A program made the translations under genes and the position numbers. The notes beneath the pieces were generated by a model that was not told the DNA's origin, did no database searches, and worked only from the letters and a program-made list of their open reading frames with translations. Below, one piece after another: positions 8,542 to 18,011 of a stretch of 60,069 nt of DNA; position 1 is the stretch's first letter, and each line of letters opens with the position of its first letter. The DNA is from Oscillospiraceae bacterium (lineage in GTDB: Bacteria > Bacillota > Clostridia > Oscillospirales > CAG-272), in contig SVRA01000003.1 of the NCBI GenBank assembly GCA_015065075.1, forward strand, positions 1-60,069, given 5' to 3'.

Positions 8542-9375
8542 TTAAATCAACCCCAACTTGACAAAAGCATTGTAAATGCCGTCGTCGGTAACGTCGGTCG
8601 TAACGATATCAGCCACCGCCTTCACGTCGTCAGAGCCGTTTCCCATACAAACGCCGACTCCCGCCGCCTTGATCATCTCAAGATCGTTTCCGCTGTCGCC
8701 CACGGCGATCGAATTTTTCATCGGCGCGCCTACCGCCGTCATAAATTTTTCGATGCCTACCGCCTTGTTGACTCCGTCAAAGGTTATCTCGCCGTGATAT
8801 AAGCTCTGCCCCGAGCCAAGACTGTAGCTGACGACGTAATAATAATCGCCAAGCTCGGCTCTGACCTCCTCGATAGAGAGGGGGGAATAGTAATAAGCGG
8901 CTTTTTCAACACATTCGAGCGCCTTGGGATCTTCAACGATCTCGGTGTTTCCGAAAACGCTGTCGAGCGTGACCTTGCCCGCACCCTCGGACTCAAAATG
9001 CGCGTATATCCGGTCGTAGCACCACCTCAAAGCGATCAAGCGATCGGTACTCTGCAAAAAATACGGGATCTTATACTTGTCGAAAAAATCTATCATTTCC
9101 GACAGCTTTTCGCGCGACGGACGGCTCTCGAATATCACCTTACCGCCGTATTCGATGTACGCGCCCGACGAAGCGACCATACCGTCAAAATCTATCTTTT
9201 CAAACAAGAATTTGTGTATCTGTGACTTCTGTCTGCCCGTGGCAAGCATTACTTTATGCCCGTTAGCCTGCGCTTTTTTCAGCGCGCAAACGGCGGACTC
9301 GGGTATCTCGCCCATAAAATTGACGAGCGTTCCGTCAACGTCAAGAAAAATATATTTCGTTTCCATTTTCATCAT
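8542..9375 (-). CDS. Cof-type HAD-superfamily hydrolase
   Basis: FLDVDGTLVN motif I, AVGDSGNDLEMIKAAGVGVCMGNGSDDVK motif. Confidence 0.9.
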   Translation of the reverse strand: MMKMETKYIFLDVDGTLVNFMGEIPESAVCALKKAQANGHKVMLATGRQKSQIHKFLFEKIDFDGMVASSGAYIEYGGKVIFESRPSREKLSEMIDFFDKYKIPYFLQSTDRLIALRWCYDRIYAHFESEGAGKVTLDSVFGNTEIVEDPKALECVEKAAYYYSPLSIEEVRAELGDYYYVVSYSLGSGQSLYHGEITFDGVNKAVGIEKFMTAVGAPMKNSIAVGDSGNDLEMIKAAGVGVCMGNGSDDVKAVADIVTTDVTDDGIYNAFVKLGLI

Positions 9376-9412
9376 TTCCTTATGGTATTCAGAGCGACAC
9401 TCCGACGGACAA

Positions 9413-9441
9413 ATTATATCAAATTATTCGTCGAATGTCAA
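9413..9441 (-). promoter_or_regulatory. SigA-type promoter for HAD hydrolase
   Basis: Minus strand TTGACA-17-TATAAT. Confidence 0.72.
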
Positions 9442-9467
9442 GATGAAACGTGGAAAAGACAAAGATC

Positions 9468-10394
9468 TTACTGCTTGTTCTGATCTTGCTGTGCCTCAAG
9501 CTTCTTTTTGCGCTTTTTCTTTGCCGAGGATACGCATATTATCACGATTACAGCGGCTACCACACCGCAGAATACCGTAAAGGGAAGGCAAGCAACGAAA
9601 ACGATAAGAATGCCCTGGCATATCGTCAGGAAGAAATCCCAACCGCCTGTGAGAGCACCTAACAGAGCCTCTCCGAAGGTCTCCTCATCTTCTTCGGTGT
9701 ATTCCTTGACCTCACTGATATTGAGGTGGATCGTGGAATAAGCAACCTTGCTGTCGTACAAACGGATCTGTGTTTCGTAAGCCTCGATCTCCGCGATGAC
9801 CTCGTAAAGCTTATCCTGAAGCTCAAGCAGATAGTTTATGTCTCCGTATTCGGTGTACTCGTCGTAAAGCTTCTGCAAGGATTCCTTCTGCATCTCGAGC
9901 ACTTCAATGCGGGATTTTATATCGTAATAGGTAGAGGTCACCTCGTCGGACGAGCTGGAGGAGGAGGTAACGTTGACGATACCGTCGATGCCCTTGCTGA
10001 AGCCGTCAAAGCTTTGTGCAGGAATACGCAGAGTATAATTTGCATAGCGGTAAGTTCCTTTGTTCGTAAGGCTTTTGCCCGATACGGAGGAGCTTTCGAC
10101 GTATCCGCCGAGGTCGATGCAGAGCTGCTCGATCATTTTGACCGCCTCTTCAAAGTCGGTCGCCTGCGCGGATATGTTTGCGGTCTTGATTATCTTGCGC
10201 TCGTATTCCGAGTCGTTCTCGATCCCGTTGCCGCCGAGGTCGACGTCAAGATAGGAGTCGTCCTTGATCGACGGCGCAGACTCGTAGTCCTCTGCAAAGC
10301 CGTTTCCGCTTTTTGCATCGCAAGAAGCGAAGGCAAGCACGAGCATAAGTGCCATAGCCAAACAGGTTACAACTGTAAAAATTCTTCTTTTCAT
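9468..10394 (-). CDS. DUF4349 domain-containing lipoprotein
   Basis: MKRRIFTVVTCLAMALMLVLAFASC lipobox; ...RKIIKTANISAQATDFEEAVKMIEQL...GGYVESSS; C-terminal TM. Start moved from 10418 to 10394. Confidence 0.88.
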   Translation of the reverse strand: MKRRIFTVVTCLAMALMLVLAFASCDAKSGNGFAEDYESAPSIKDDSYLDVDLGGNGIENDSEYERKIIKTANISAQATDFEEAVKMIEQLCIDLGGYVESSSVSGKSLTNKGTYRYANYTLRIPAQSFDGFSKGIDGIVNVTSSSSSSDEVTSTYYDIKSRIEVLEMQKESLQKLYDEYTEYGDINYLLELQDKLYEVIAEIEAYETQIRLYDSKVAYSTIHLNISEVKEYTEEDEETFGEALLGALTGGWDFFLTICQGILIVFVACLPFTVFCGVVAAVIVIICVSSAKKKRKKKLEAQQDQNKQ

Positions 10395-10459
10395 AATAAT
10401 ATCCGTCCTTTCAGACAATTTTTAGTGAGACGTTGCATCTCCAAAACCAGCAGAACGCA

Positions 10460-10526
10460 AAAAAGCGACTTTATAAGCAGGATTTGAAGCAATTCTTCGC
10501 CTTCTACCTATAAAGTCGCTGTTTTT
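10460..10526 (-). terminator. Long-loop terminator hairpin after the beta-lactamase-family gene
   Basis: aaaaaagcgactttata ... tataaagtcgctgtttttt; 11-bp stem, about 33-nt loop. Confidence 0.6.
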
Positions 10527-10605
10527 TCTGAAAGGTTACAGCTTTTTCTAAAAAAATATTTTTTTTGGAAATCTATCCTTCACGATTCGCGTTTAAGCCA
10601 TTTGA

Positions 10606-12081
10606 TTATTTTTGAACACCGTATGCCTCGCCTTGATATTCATCCATAAACCATTCGGCAACCTTGGACATCTTGATAGCGATCTTGTCGCCCTCAAATG
10701 TGATGTATGCGTGCATATTTCCAAGGCTGTTATCGAGAATGTAAACGCGAATGTGCAGGGTGCTATCGTTGATCCACTCTGCCGAAGCAAAGGCGTTAAG
10801 ACCGCGGTTTGCGGGCAGATTGATCTGATAGTCGTAATAATGATTCTCGGGGAACTTGAAGAATATATTCTTCGCCATTCCGAAGGGCAGGGTTTTCTTT
10901 CCTCTCAAGGTATCGTAGTGCATTGCACCCTCTTCGCCGTTGAATTCAAAGCTGACGGAGGTAATTTGCATCGGGTTGTTGAAAATGGAATATTCTACCC
11001 CGTTCACTCTCTGTGCTTCAGACGAGGTGATCGCACCGTGAAGCGCGTGGACCTTCAGTCCCGCAAGTCTCTCGGAGAGGAGAGCCTGTGCGGCATCGTC
11101 GGGAGCGTAGGGATCGCAGAGGTTATCAACTATGTGCTTCTTTGCGATTTCAAAAACGTCTGCATAGTTAGGCTCGCCTTGAGTGTCGGCAATGAAGACC
11201 GCTACGAGACCCTGCTCGGGCAGTATCCAGGCGCACTCGCATCCCATTCCAAGAAAAGCATAGCCTTCTCCCTGTGTCATCCATACCTGATATCCGTAGC
11301 CATTGCCGTGGAGAAGGTCGGGATGAGGATATTGAGTGGTGTTTGCGATCTGGTATTTGGTTGCCTCGTCAATGTAATCGGCAGGCAAAAGCTGCTTGCC
11401 GTGCGCTACGCCGCGATTTTTCACAAGCGTTGCAAAGCGAACCGTGTCGCGCAAAGATGCAAGCACGCCCGAGCCACCCCAGGAGTGTCCGTCAGGCGAC
11501 TGTATGCACCAAGCATCCTCCGAAAATCCGATCTCGCGCAGACAAACGTCCTTCAGATATTCAAGGAAGGGCTTGCCTGTCACACGCTCGACTATGCAAT
11601 CCAACATATAAGTACCGCAGGTGTCGTAAATAAATCTTGTTCCGGGACGCACCTGAGGGGGCTTGTTGAAGAAGCTGTATTCCCAGTCGGGAACGAAGCG
11701 ACCGTAGGTCTCCTGATCAAACGGAGTTGCCATCATCAAAAGATGGCGTATGGTTGCTTCAGCTATATAGGGATGCAGATTTTCAGGAAGCTTGTCGGGG
11801 AAATATTTGTAAACGGGATCGTCAAGCGAGACCTTGCCCTCGGCGATAAGCGCGCCTATGGCCATTGAGGTATAGGTTTTACTTGTCGAGTACATTCTGT
11901 GGAGAAATTTCTCATCTACAGGAGCAAAGTATCCTTCTGCGAAGATCTTGTCATGACGGAGAAATGCAAATCCATGCATCATAATGCCACGAGACTCAAG
12001 CTCGTCAATAAAAGCATTAACGCAGGCGTAGGGCACACCGCACTCCGCAGGGGAGGCAAATCCAAAATTATCCTTGTTCAT
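10606..12081 (-). CDS. Beta-lactamase family serine hydrolase
   Basis: MYSTSKTYTSMAIGALIAEGKVSLDDPV (SxxK) and YDTCGTYML (Y-x-[SCN]-type) motifs of class C-like hydrolases. Confidence 0.88.
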   Translation of the reverse strand: MNKDNFGFASPAECGVPYACVNAFIDELESRGIMMHGFAFLRHDKIFAEGYFAPVDEKFLHRMYSTSKTYTSMAIGALIAEGKVSLDDPVYKYFPDKLPENLHPYIAEATIRHLLMMATPFDQETYGRFVPDWEYSFFNKPPQVRPGTRFIYDTCGTYMLDCIVERVTGKPFLEYLKDVCLREIGFSEDAWCIQSPDGHSWGGSGVLASLRDTVRFATLVKNRGVAHGKQLLPADYIDEATKYQIANTTQYPHPDLLHGNGYGYQVWMTQGEGYAFLGMGCECAWILPEQGLVAVFIADTQGEPNYADVFEIAKKHIVDNLCDPYAPDDAAQALLSERLAGLKVHALHGAITSSEAQRVNGVEYSIFNNPMQITSVSFEFNGEEGAMHYDTLRGKKTLPFGMAKNIFFKFPENHYYDYQINLPANRGLNAFASAEWINDSTLHIRVYILDNSLGNMHAYITFEGDKIAIKMSKVAEWFMDEYQGEAYGVQK

Positions 12082-12134
12082 ATCGGTTCCTTCCGCCGTG
12101 TTATCGGCATAAATAATAATTCTTTCGTAGATAT

Positions 12135-14780
12135 TTATTTCAGCTTTGCGATCGCCGCAACAATACCCTCGAGGTTTTCGCGGTATTTTGCCATCTTCGC
12201 TCTCTCACCCTCAACGACCGCGGCAGGAGCCTTGGCAACGAAGCCCTCGTTGGAAAGCTTCTTTTCGATTCTCTCGATCTCAGCTTCAAGCTTCTTCTTC
12301 TCGCCCTCAAGACGCGCCTTTTCCTTTTCAAAATCAATGATATCGGAAAGCGGCAGATAGATCGTAGCAGAGTCGGTGATTATCTGTACTGCATTGTCTG
12401 CACTGACCTCGTCCTCGGCAAACTTGTCGGCAACGATAAGCTCGGAGGCGGATGCGAGACGTGCAAAGAACGCCTCTGCGGTAGCAAATACGTCAGCGTA
12501 TCTGGTAGCAAGATAAACCTTCGCCTTTTTGGAGGGAGGAACGTTCATCTCGCTTCTGCGCGCTCTGATCGCCTTGATCGCGTCGATGATCTTCGTCATC
12601 TTCTCGGCATCGGCAGAGAAGCAGAGCGACTTGCAAGCCTTAGGATACTCGGAGATCATAATGCTCTCGCACTCGTGAGGCAGAGCCTGATATATCTCCT
12701 CGGTAATAAAGGGCATAAAGGGATGCAGAAGCTTGAGCGTTCCGCAAAGAACGTATGCGATAACGTTCTGGCAGGTAAGATTTGCCTCGGTGTCCTTTTC
12801 GTTAAGACGTGCCTTGGCAAGCTCAATGTACCAGTCGCAGAAGATATCCCAGGTAAATCCGTAGATCGCGCCGAGAGCAACGCCAACCTCAAAGTTGTCA
12901 AGATTGGTAACTACGTTCTCGCAAAGCGCGTTGAATTCGTTGAGTATCCACTTGTCCTCGATCGCGAGCTTGTCGGCATCGGGGAGCTTGATCTCATCAA
13001 TCGTCAGATTCATACGAACGAATCGCGACGCGTTCCAGAGCTTGTTGGCGAAGTTTCTCGCCGCCTCGATCTTCTCGTCGGAGAATCTCATATCGTTTCC
13101 GGGGGAGTTGCCCGTCGCAAGCGCGAAGCGGAGCGCATCCGCGCCGTACTGCTTGATGACCTCAAGAGGATCGATACCGTTACCGAGCGACTTGGACATC
13201 TTACGGCCCTGCGCGTCACGTACGAGACCGTGAATAAATACGGTAGAGAAGGGCTTTGCATCCATGTGCTCAAGACCCGAGAAGATCATACGCGATACCC
13301 AGAAGGTGATTATATCGTATCCCGTAACGAGCACGTCGGTGGGATAATATCTCTTGAGATCCTCGGTCTGCTCGGGCCAGCCGAGAGTAGAGAAGGGCCA
13401 GAGAGCCGACGAGAACCAGGTGTCAAGCACGTCCTCATCCTGATGAACCTTGGCGCCGCACTTGGGGCAGGTGTCAATGTCGACCTTAGAAACGGTCATC
13501 TCGCCGCACTCGTCGCAGTAGAAGGCGGGAATTCTGTGACCCCACCAGAGCTGACGTGAAATGCACCAGTCGAGAATATTGTTCATCCAGTTAAAATAGT
13601 TCTTGGAGAAGCGCTCGGGAACGAAGCTGATCTCGCCGCTCTCAACCGCCTCGATCGCAGGCTTTGCGAGAGGCTTCATCTTAACGAACCACTGGTCACT
13701 CGTGAGGGGCTCGACCGTCGTACCGCAGCGGTAGCAAACGCCAACGTTGTGGTCGTGAGGCTCAACCTTAACGAGATATCCCTCGGCTTCAAGATCGGCA
13801 ACGAGAGCCTTGCGGCAGGCATATCTGTCCATACCCTCGTATTTGCCGGCATAAGCGTTCATGGTCGCATCGTCGTTCATAACCTTGATCTGCTCAAGGT
13901 CGTGTCTCTGACCGACAAGGAAGTCGTTGGGGTCGTGTGCGGGCGTGATCTTAACGCAGCCCGTACCGAAGCCGATCTCAACGTAATCGTCCGCAATAAC
14001 GGGGATTTCTCTGTTAACGATGGGAAGAAGAACCTTCTTGCCGATAAGATGCTTGGTGTTCTCGTCCTCGGGGTTGACCGCGACCGCGGTATCACCGAAC
14101 ATAGTCTCGGGACGGGTGGTAGCAACCTCAACGTAGCCGTCCTCACCGATGATGGGATACTTGATGTGCCAGAAATGTCCGGGCTGATCCTTGTATTCAA
14201 CCTCCGCGTCGGAAAGCGCAGTCAGACAGCGAGGACACCAGTTGATGATACGGTGACCGCGATAGATAAGTCCCTTGTCGTAAAGGTTTACAAAGACCTC
14301 ACGAACCGCCTTGGAGCAGCCCTCGTCCATGGTGAATCTCTGTCTTGTCCAGTCGCACGATGCGCCAAGCTTCTTGAGCTGACCCGTAATGCGAGCCTCG
14401 TATGTGTCCTTCCAGCCCCAAACGCGTTCAAGGAACTTCTCACGACCGAGATCGTAACGGGTAAGACCCTCGTCAACGCGCAGTCTCTCCTCAACCTTGA
14501 TCTGCGTAGCAATGCCCGCGTGGTCGGTACCGGGAACCCAAAGCGTGTTGAAGCCCTGCATTCTCTTGTATCGAACGAGAATGTCCTGCAACGTCTCGTC
14601 AAGCGCGTGACCCATGTGAAGCTGACCTGTGACGTTGGGAGGGGGAATTACTATCGAAAAAGAGGGATTATTGTTGTTCTTGTCGGGCGTGAAATAACCC
14701 TTTTCACACCACTCGGCGTATATCCTGTCCTCAAACTCGGACGGCGAATACGTCTTCGGTAATTCATTGTAACTGTTCAT
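12135..14780 (-). CDS. valS: Valyl-tRNA synthetase
   Basis: 881 aa; [15 protein letters not shown] (HIGH), [12 protein letters not shown] (KMSKS), C-terminal coiled coil. Confidence 0.97.
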   Translation of the reverse strand: MNSYNELPKTYSPSEFEDRIYAEWCEKGYFTPDKNNNNPSFSIVIPPPNVTGQLHMGHALDETLQDILVRYKRMQGFNTLWVPGTDHAGIATQIKVEERLRVDEGLTRYDLGREKFLERVWGWKDTYEARITGQLKKLGASCDWTRQRFTMDEGCSKAVREVFVNLYDKGLIYRGHRIINWCPRCLTALSDAEVEYKDQPGHFWHIKYPIIGEDGYVEVATTRPETMFGDTAVAVNPEDENTKHLIGKKVLLPIVNREIPVIADDYVEIGFGTGCVKITPAHDPNDFLVGQRHDLEQIKVMNDDATMNAYAGKYEGMDRYACRKALVADLEAEGYLVKVEPHDHNVGVCYRCGTTVEPLTSDQWFVKMKPLAKPAIEAVESGEISFVPERFSKNYFNWMNNILDWCISRQLWWGHRIPAFYCDECGEMTVSKVDIDTCPKCGAKVHQDEDVLDTWFSSALWPFSTLGWPEQTEDLKRYYPTDVLVTGYDIITFWVSRMIFSGLEHMDAKPFSTVFIHGLVRDAQGRKMSKSLGNGIDPLEVIKQYGADALRFALATGNSPGNDMRFSDEKIEAARNFANKLWNASRFVRMNLTIDEIKLPDADKLAIEDKWILNEFNALCENVVTNLDNFEVGVALGAIYGFTWDIFCDWYIELAKARLNEKDTEANLTCQNVIAYVLCGTLKLLHPFMPFITEEIYQALPHECESIMISEYPKACKSLCFSADAEKMTKIIDAIKAIRARRSEMNVPPSKKAKVYLATRYADVFATAEAFFARLASASELIVADKFAEDEVSADNAVQIITDSATIYLPLSDIIDFEKEKARLEGEKKKLEAEIERIEKKLSNEGFVAKAPAAVVEGERAKMAKYRENLEGIVAAIAKLK

Positions 14781-14833
14781 TTTTTATATTTCCTTTCTGT
14801 TGTTAAACATAGTAACTGAATGTATCGATTTCT

Positions 14834-15201
14834 CTACTTTTCTTGAAAGAAAAGTAGCAAAAGAACTTCCCCTATATTTTGGGTCCTTTTACAGTGCCGT
14901 AGAATTTTTTCAGCGGCAAGCCTCGAAAAAATTCCTCTCTATCGTTTCTTACTTATAAGGTGTTGAACCCAAGCCATCTCGCCCGTCTTAAAACCAATAA
15001 TCAACCCGCCCGGTCGGCGAAGCCGACTTTTAAGATTAAAAGCAACTCAATCATCAAAACGGAGAGGGGAATTCTTAAGGGCGGAGAGGATGTTGAAGCA
15101 AGAGAAAATGCGGCTCGCTGCTTTTTTTCTTGCGAAACCCTCTCCCCCTTAAGCGGCGTTTCTTTTGTAACTTTTCTTGTCGCTGATGACAAGAAAAGTT
15201 A
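14834..15201. repeat. Composite MITE-like/structured repeat element A between valS and its T-box
   Basis: Related hairpin-containing ends in inverted orientation: left CTACTTTTCTTGAAAGAAAAGTAGCAAAAGAAC, right (revcomp) TTAACTTTTCTTGTCATCAGCGACAAGAAAAGTTACAAAAGAAAC; interior 15068-15155 matches element B. Confidence 0.65.
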
Positions 15202-15212
15202 ATAAAAACCCA

Positions 15213-15490
15213 TACAAACAAAAAAGCCCCGATGTAAAAACATCAGGACGTCAATACGCGGTACCACCTAATTTGCATCTGCCGTAGGGGCGGATTCCAT
15301 ATCCGCCCGAAAAAATCGGACAAACACCACTCAAAAGCTCTAACGTCGCCACCGTCGCAGACTACTCAGCAAAAAAGCCTTCACCCGCACCACTCGCAAG
15401 CTACCTTCAACCGCCGCCTCTGTGGATTTTCACCTGCCATCCACTCTCTGAAAGAGACCTGCGACCTACTCCTCTTGGTCATCGCGTTTA
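15213..15490 (-). ncRNA. T-box leader (valine specifier GUA probable) for valS
   Basis: Minus strand: AGAGAG and GGTGAAAATCCAC stem I elements, GAAG-GTA-G-CTTG specifier region (GTA at 15402-15404), TTAGGTGGTACCGCG antiterminator box, GTCCTGATGTTTTTACATCGGGGCTTTTTT terminator. Confidence 0.93.
15288..15308. repeat. REP-like palindrome inside the T-box leader
   Basis: GGGCGGAT-tccat-ATCCGCCC flanked by gtag/gaaa, located between the specifier stem and the antiterminator box. Confidence 0.6.
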
Positions 15491-15503
15491 AATATGATAA
15501 CAC

Positions 15504-15532
15504 ATTATAACACTTGTTTTGAGTTTTGTCAA
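15504..15532 (-). promoter_or_regulatory. SigA-type promoter for T-box/valS
   Basis: Minus strand TTGACA-17-TATAAT just upstream of the T-box. Confidence 0.78.
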
Positions 15533-15675
15533 CCGTTTTATAACAGTTTTTTTAATGAAAGGAGCATTAATTCATATAAAAAACAACAAACGAAAATTGA
15601 TTCTCACGATGTTGGTAAGAAATTAGGTCTTTTATTCTATACTATCTCCATATTTGACGTGTTTCCATCATAATA

Positions 15676-15704
15676 TTGACATTTTTCGACGCAAATGGTA
15701 TAAT
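15676..15704 (+). promoter_or_regulatory. SigA-type promoter for the ECF sigma operon
   Basis: TTGACA-17-TATAAT, 29 nt upstream of the ORF start. Confidence 0.75.
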
Positions 15705-15732
15705 GTATACCGATTGGAAAGGAGGTCCTTGA

Positions 15733-16314
15733 ATGTTACCGATAATTTTGAACGTTGCTGATGACGACGACCGTTCATTCGTGGAAGATATCTACGTAAA
15801 ATATGAAAATCAGCTCTATTTGATATCAATGAAATACTTGCAAAATCATCACGATGCGCAAGACTGCGTACACGATACGATCAAATTGGTCATCGACTAT
15901 ATAGAAAAGTTTAAAACGGCGCAGGATAATGGATATCTTGAAAGACTGTTAACGGTGGTGTGCCGTAATTGTGCTAAAAACGCGTTGCGTGTGAAAATTC
16001 GAAAAAACGAGTACGAGCAGTCGCTCACCCGATACAATTACGACGAGGACTCATATGAGGATATCGATATCCCCGACTACACCTCGTGCGTTGATAAACT
16101 GTACGTCAGCGAAGAGAATTGTGAGTATCTTCATACGCTTATAAATAAACTTGACGATAAATACCGTGATGTTATTTTGTTTAAAAGCCTGGGCTTTGAC
16201 AGCAAAAGCATCGCTAAAATGATGAATATTTCCGAGGAACTTGTAAGAAAGAGATATTCGCGTGCGAAAAAGAAGCTTTGGGAAATGGGAGGTGAAGAGC
16301 TCTATGTTGAATAA
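15733..16314 (+). CDS. ECF-type RNA polymerase sigma factor
   Basis: 193 aa; region 2 (YENQLYLISMKYLQNHHDAQDCVHDT) and region 4 helix-turn-helix (LDDKYRDVILFKSLGFDSKSIAKMMNISEELVRKRYSRAKKKL). Confidence 0.92.
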   Translation: MLPIILNVADDDDRSFVEDIYVKYENQLYLISMKYLQNHHDAQDCVHDTIKLVIDYIEKFKTAQDNGYLERLLTVVCRNCAKNALRVKIRKNEYEQSLTRYNYDEDSYEDIDIPDYTSCVDKLYVSEENCEYLHTLINKLDDKYRDVILFKSLGFDSKSIAKMMNISEELVRKRYSRAKKKLWEMGGEELYVE

Positions 16315-17047
16315 TACCGACAAATTCGATCATTTAATTGCATTGGCGGCAATGAAATGCACCGAGGAGGAGGCAAGCGAGCTCAAAAGCTTGGATACTT
16401 CATCCGTGAGCTTTGATCCCTCGTATTACAGAAAAAGGAACAAGGTTATACGCCAATATAAGTATAGGACGACCGGCAGGAGATCAACAGCAGCAAGATT
16501 GGCTGTGGCGATAGCGGCAGCGATTATTCTTATGTCGCTTTTGATAGGATGCGTGCCCAGACTCAGAGAGGCAATATATAATGCCATCGTCGAGTGGTAC
16601 AATGATTATTTTGCTGTTCGTTATGAAGACCCCGATGGCAAAGAGAAGGAGACCTTGTATGAGGAGGAGTCGACAACAGCAAACGAGCTTGGCGCAGATG
16701 CCCCAATATATATTGAGGACATACATAAACCAAGAGATCTGCCCGAAGGCGTTTGGGAGGATGTTCTATCCGAGAATAATACTCATATAACTATTGACTA
16801 CTATATTGGTGATGAGTATCTGTTTTCGTTTACACAGAATATATTGAAACCAATTGATAGATACGTCGATAATGAAGACGTAAACGTTACATATATTCAA
16901 ATTAATGGAAATGGTGCCACGGTCGTAGAATATATACACAAAAAAGAAATAAATATCATCTGGAGAGATAGCGAATATTCATATCATATATTTTCTACGG
17001 AATGTGATCTTGATACCTTGGTTCAATATGCAAAAAGTGTAAAATAA
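16304..17047 (+). CDS. DUF4367-type membrane protein, probable cognate anti-sigma factor
   Basis: Start overlaps the sigma gene; basic N-terminus, single TM (LAVAIAAAIILMSLLIGC), C-terminal extracellular DUF4367-like domain. Confidence 0.8.
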   Translation: MLNNTDKFDHLIALAAMKCTEEEASELKSLDTSSVSFDPSYYRKRNKVIRQYKYRTTGRRSTAARLAVAIAAAIILMSLLIGCVPRLREAIYNAIVEWYNDYFAVRYEDPDGKEKETLYEEESTTANELGADAPIYIEDIHKPRDLPEGVWEDVLSENNTHITIDYYIGDEYLFSFTQNILKPIDRYVDNEDVNVTYIQINGNGATVVEYIHKKEINIIWRDSEYSYHIFSTECDLDTLVQYAKSVK

Positions 17048-17091
17048 ATTGCATTTTTTAAAATTAAATATCAAAAAATAAAAATTTTTAA

Positions 17092-17131
17092 AAAATCCTG
17101 AAAAATGTTGTCACGTTTTCGGGATTTTTTT
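17092..17131 (+). terminator. Terminator after sigma/DUF4367 operon
   Basis: aaaatcctgaaaaatg-ttgtcac-gttttcgggattttttt. Confidence 0.7.
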
Positions 17132-17179
17132 GTTATGAATATCGGGCCCCCAAAAATGTCTTGATGACATTGGAGGAAA

Positions 17180-17608
17180 ATGAAACGTAATAACGCAATA
17201 AAAGCAATCGTATCAATTGCGCTTTCGATTATTATGATCTGCTCGCTTACAGCTCCTGCATTTGCCGCGCAGCCCGAGGATACGGCCGTACAACCCAGAT
17301 GGACGAGCATCGCGACTATGGAAGTTAGTATGAGCTTTGTGGGAAGCGACGGTAACGTTTCGGCTATTGCAAGGAAGCAGTCAACCGCATCGCATATCGT
17401 AGGCACGCTCTATCTATACAAGTGGAACGGATCGTACTACGAATATATGGATGAGGTTTCGGGCAGCAAAAGGGTAGGAACCCTGGCTCTTAGTATCGAC
17501 TTCGTTTGCGAAAAAGGAGTTCAGTACAAGGGAGTCCTGACTGTTGTTGCTTATACTGATGAGCACGGTGAGTACGAAAGCGTTTACTACTGCGAAACCT
17601 GTAAATAA
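17180..17608 (+). CDS. Small secreted protein of unknown function
   Basis: Signal peptide MKRNNAIKAIVSIALSIIMICSLTAPAFAA; GGAGG SD; about 110-aa mature domain with C-terminal CETCK. Confidence 0.75.
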   Translation: MKRNNAIKAIVSIALSIIMICSLTAPAFAAQPEDTAVQPRWTSIATMEVSMSFVGSDGNVSAIARKQSTASHIVGTLYLYKWNGSYYEYMDEVSGSKRVGTLALSIDFVCEKGVQYKGVLTVVAYTDEHGEYESVYYCETCK

Positions 17609-17699
17609 TTTGACTATAAGAAAATCTGCAATCAACCAAAAAATAATATTGATAGAAAGATCATTATAGACGTTCTACGGGGTCCAAAAAATACAATAT

Positions 17700-17960
17700 C
17701 TATTTATTCATCAGATCATTGATGACGTCAAGAAAATGTACCTGTGGAATTCTGTACTTATTCAAGATGTCAACGATAGATAGGGCGAGGTCCTTATCGG
17801 TGCCGATCTCCTTGATGCATATGACGTTATGCTCATATGCATCATGCACGGCTATACCGTAAGCATTCTCCGAGTCGGTTTTTGTGATCACAGCCAAACT
17901 GTATTCACATACGTCACCGAGAGAAGCTACACGAGCCGCGATTGATTTGTTCGTCTCCAT
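17700..17960 (-). CDS. Small conserved protein, DUF6514-like
   Basis: METNKSIAARVASLGDVCEYSLAVITKTDSENAYGIAVHD...VHFLDVINDLMNK; family assignment from memory. Confidence 0.6.
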   Translation of the reverse strand: METNKSIAARVASLGDVCEYSLAVITKTDSENAYGIAVHDAYEHNVICIKEIGTDKDLALSIVDILNKYRIPQVHFLDVINDLMNK

Positions 17961-18011
17961 TTTGCGACACTCCTTTCTTTCGGGTGACATCATTATACCC
18001 TATGCAAAAAA

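Noticed and set aside
14960-15202. 80-aa ORF in the T-box/valS gap as a real gene
   Set aside because: Lies wholly within repeat element A, no good SD, and changes relative to element B follow stem pairing; kept only as a question in findings
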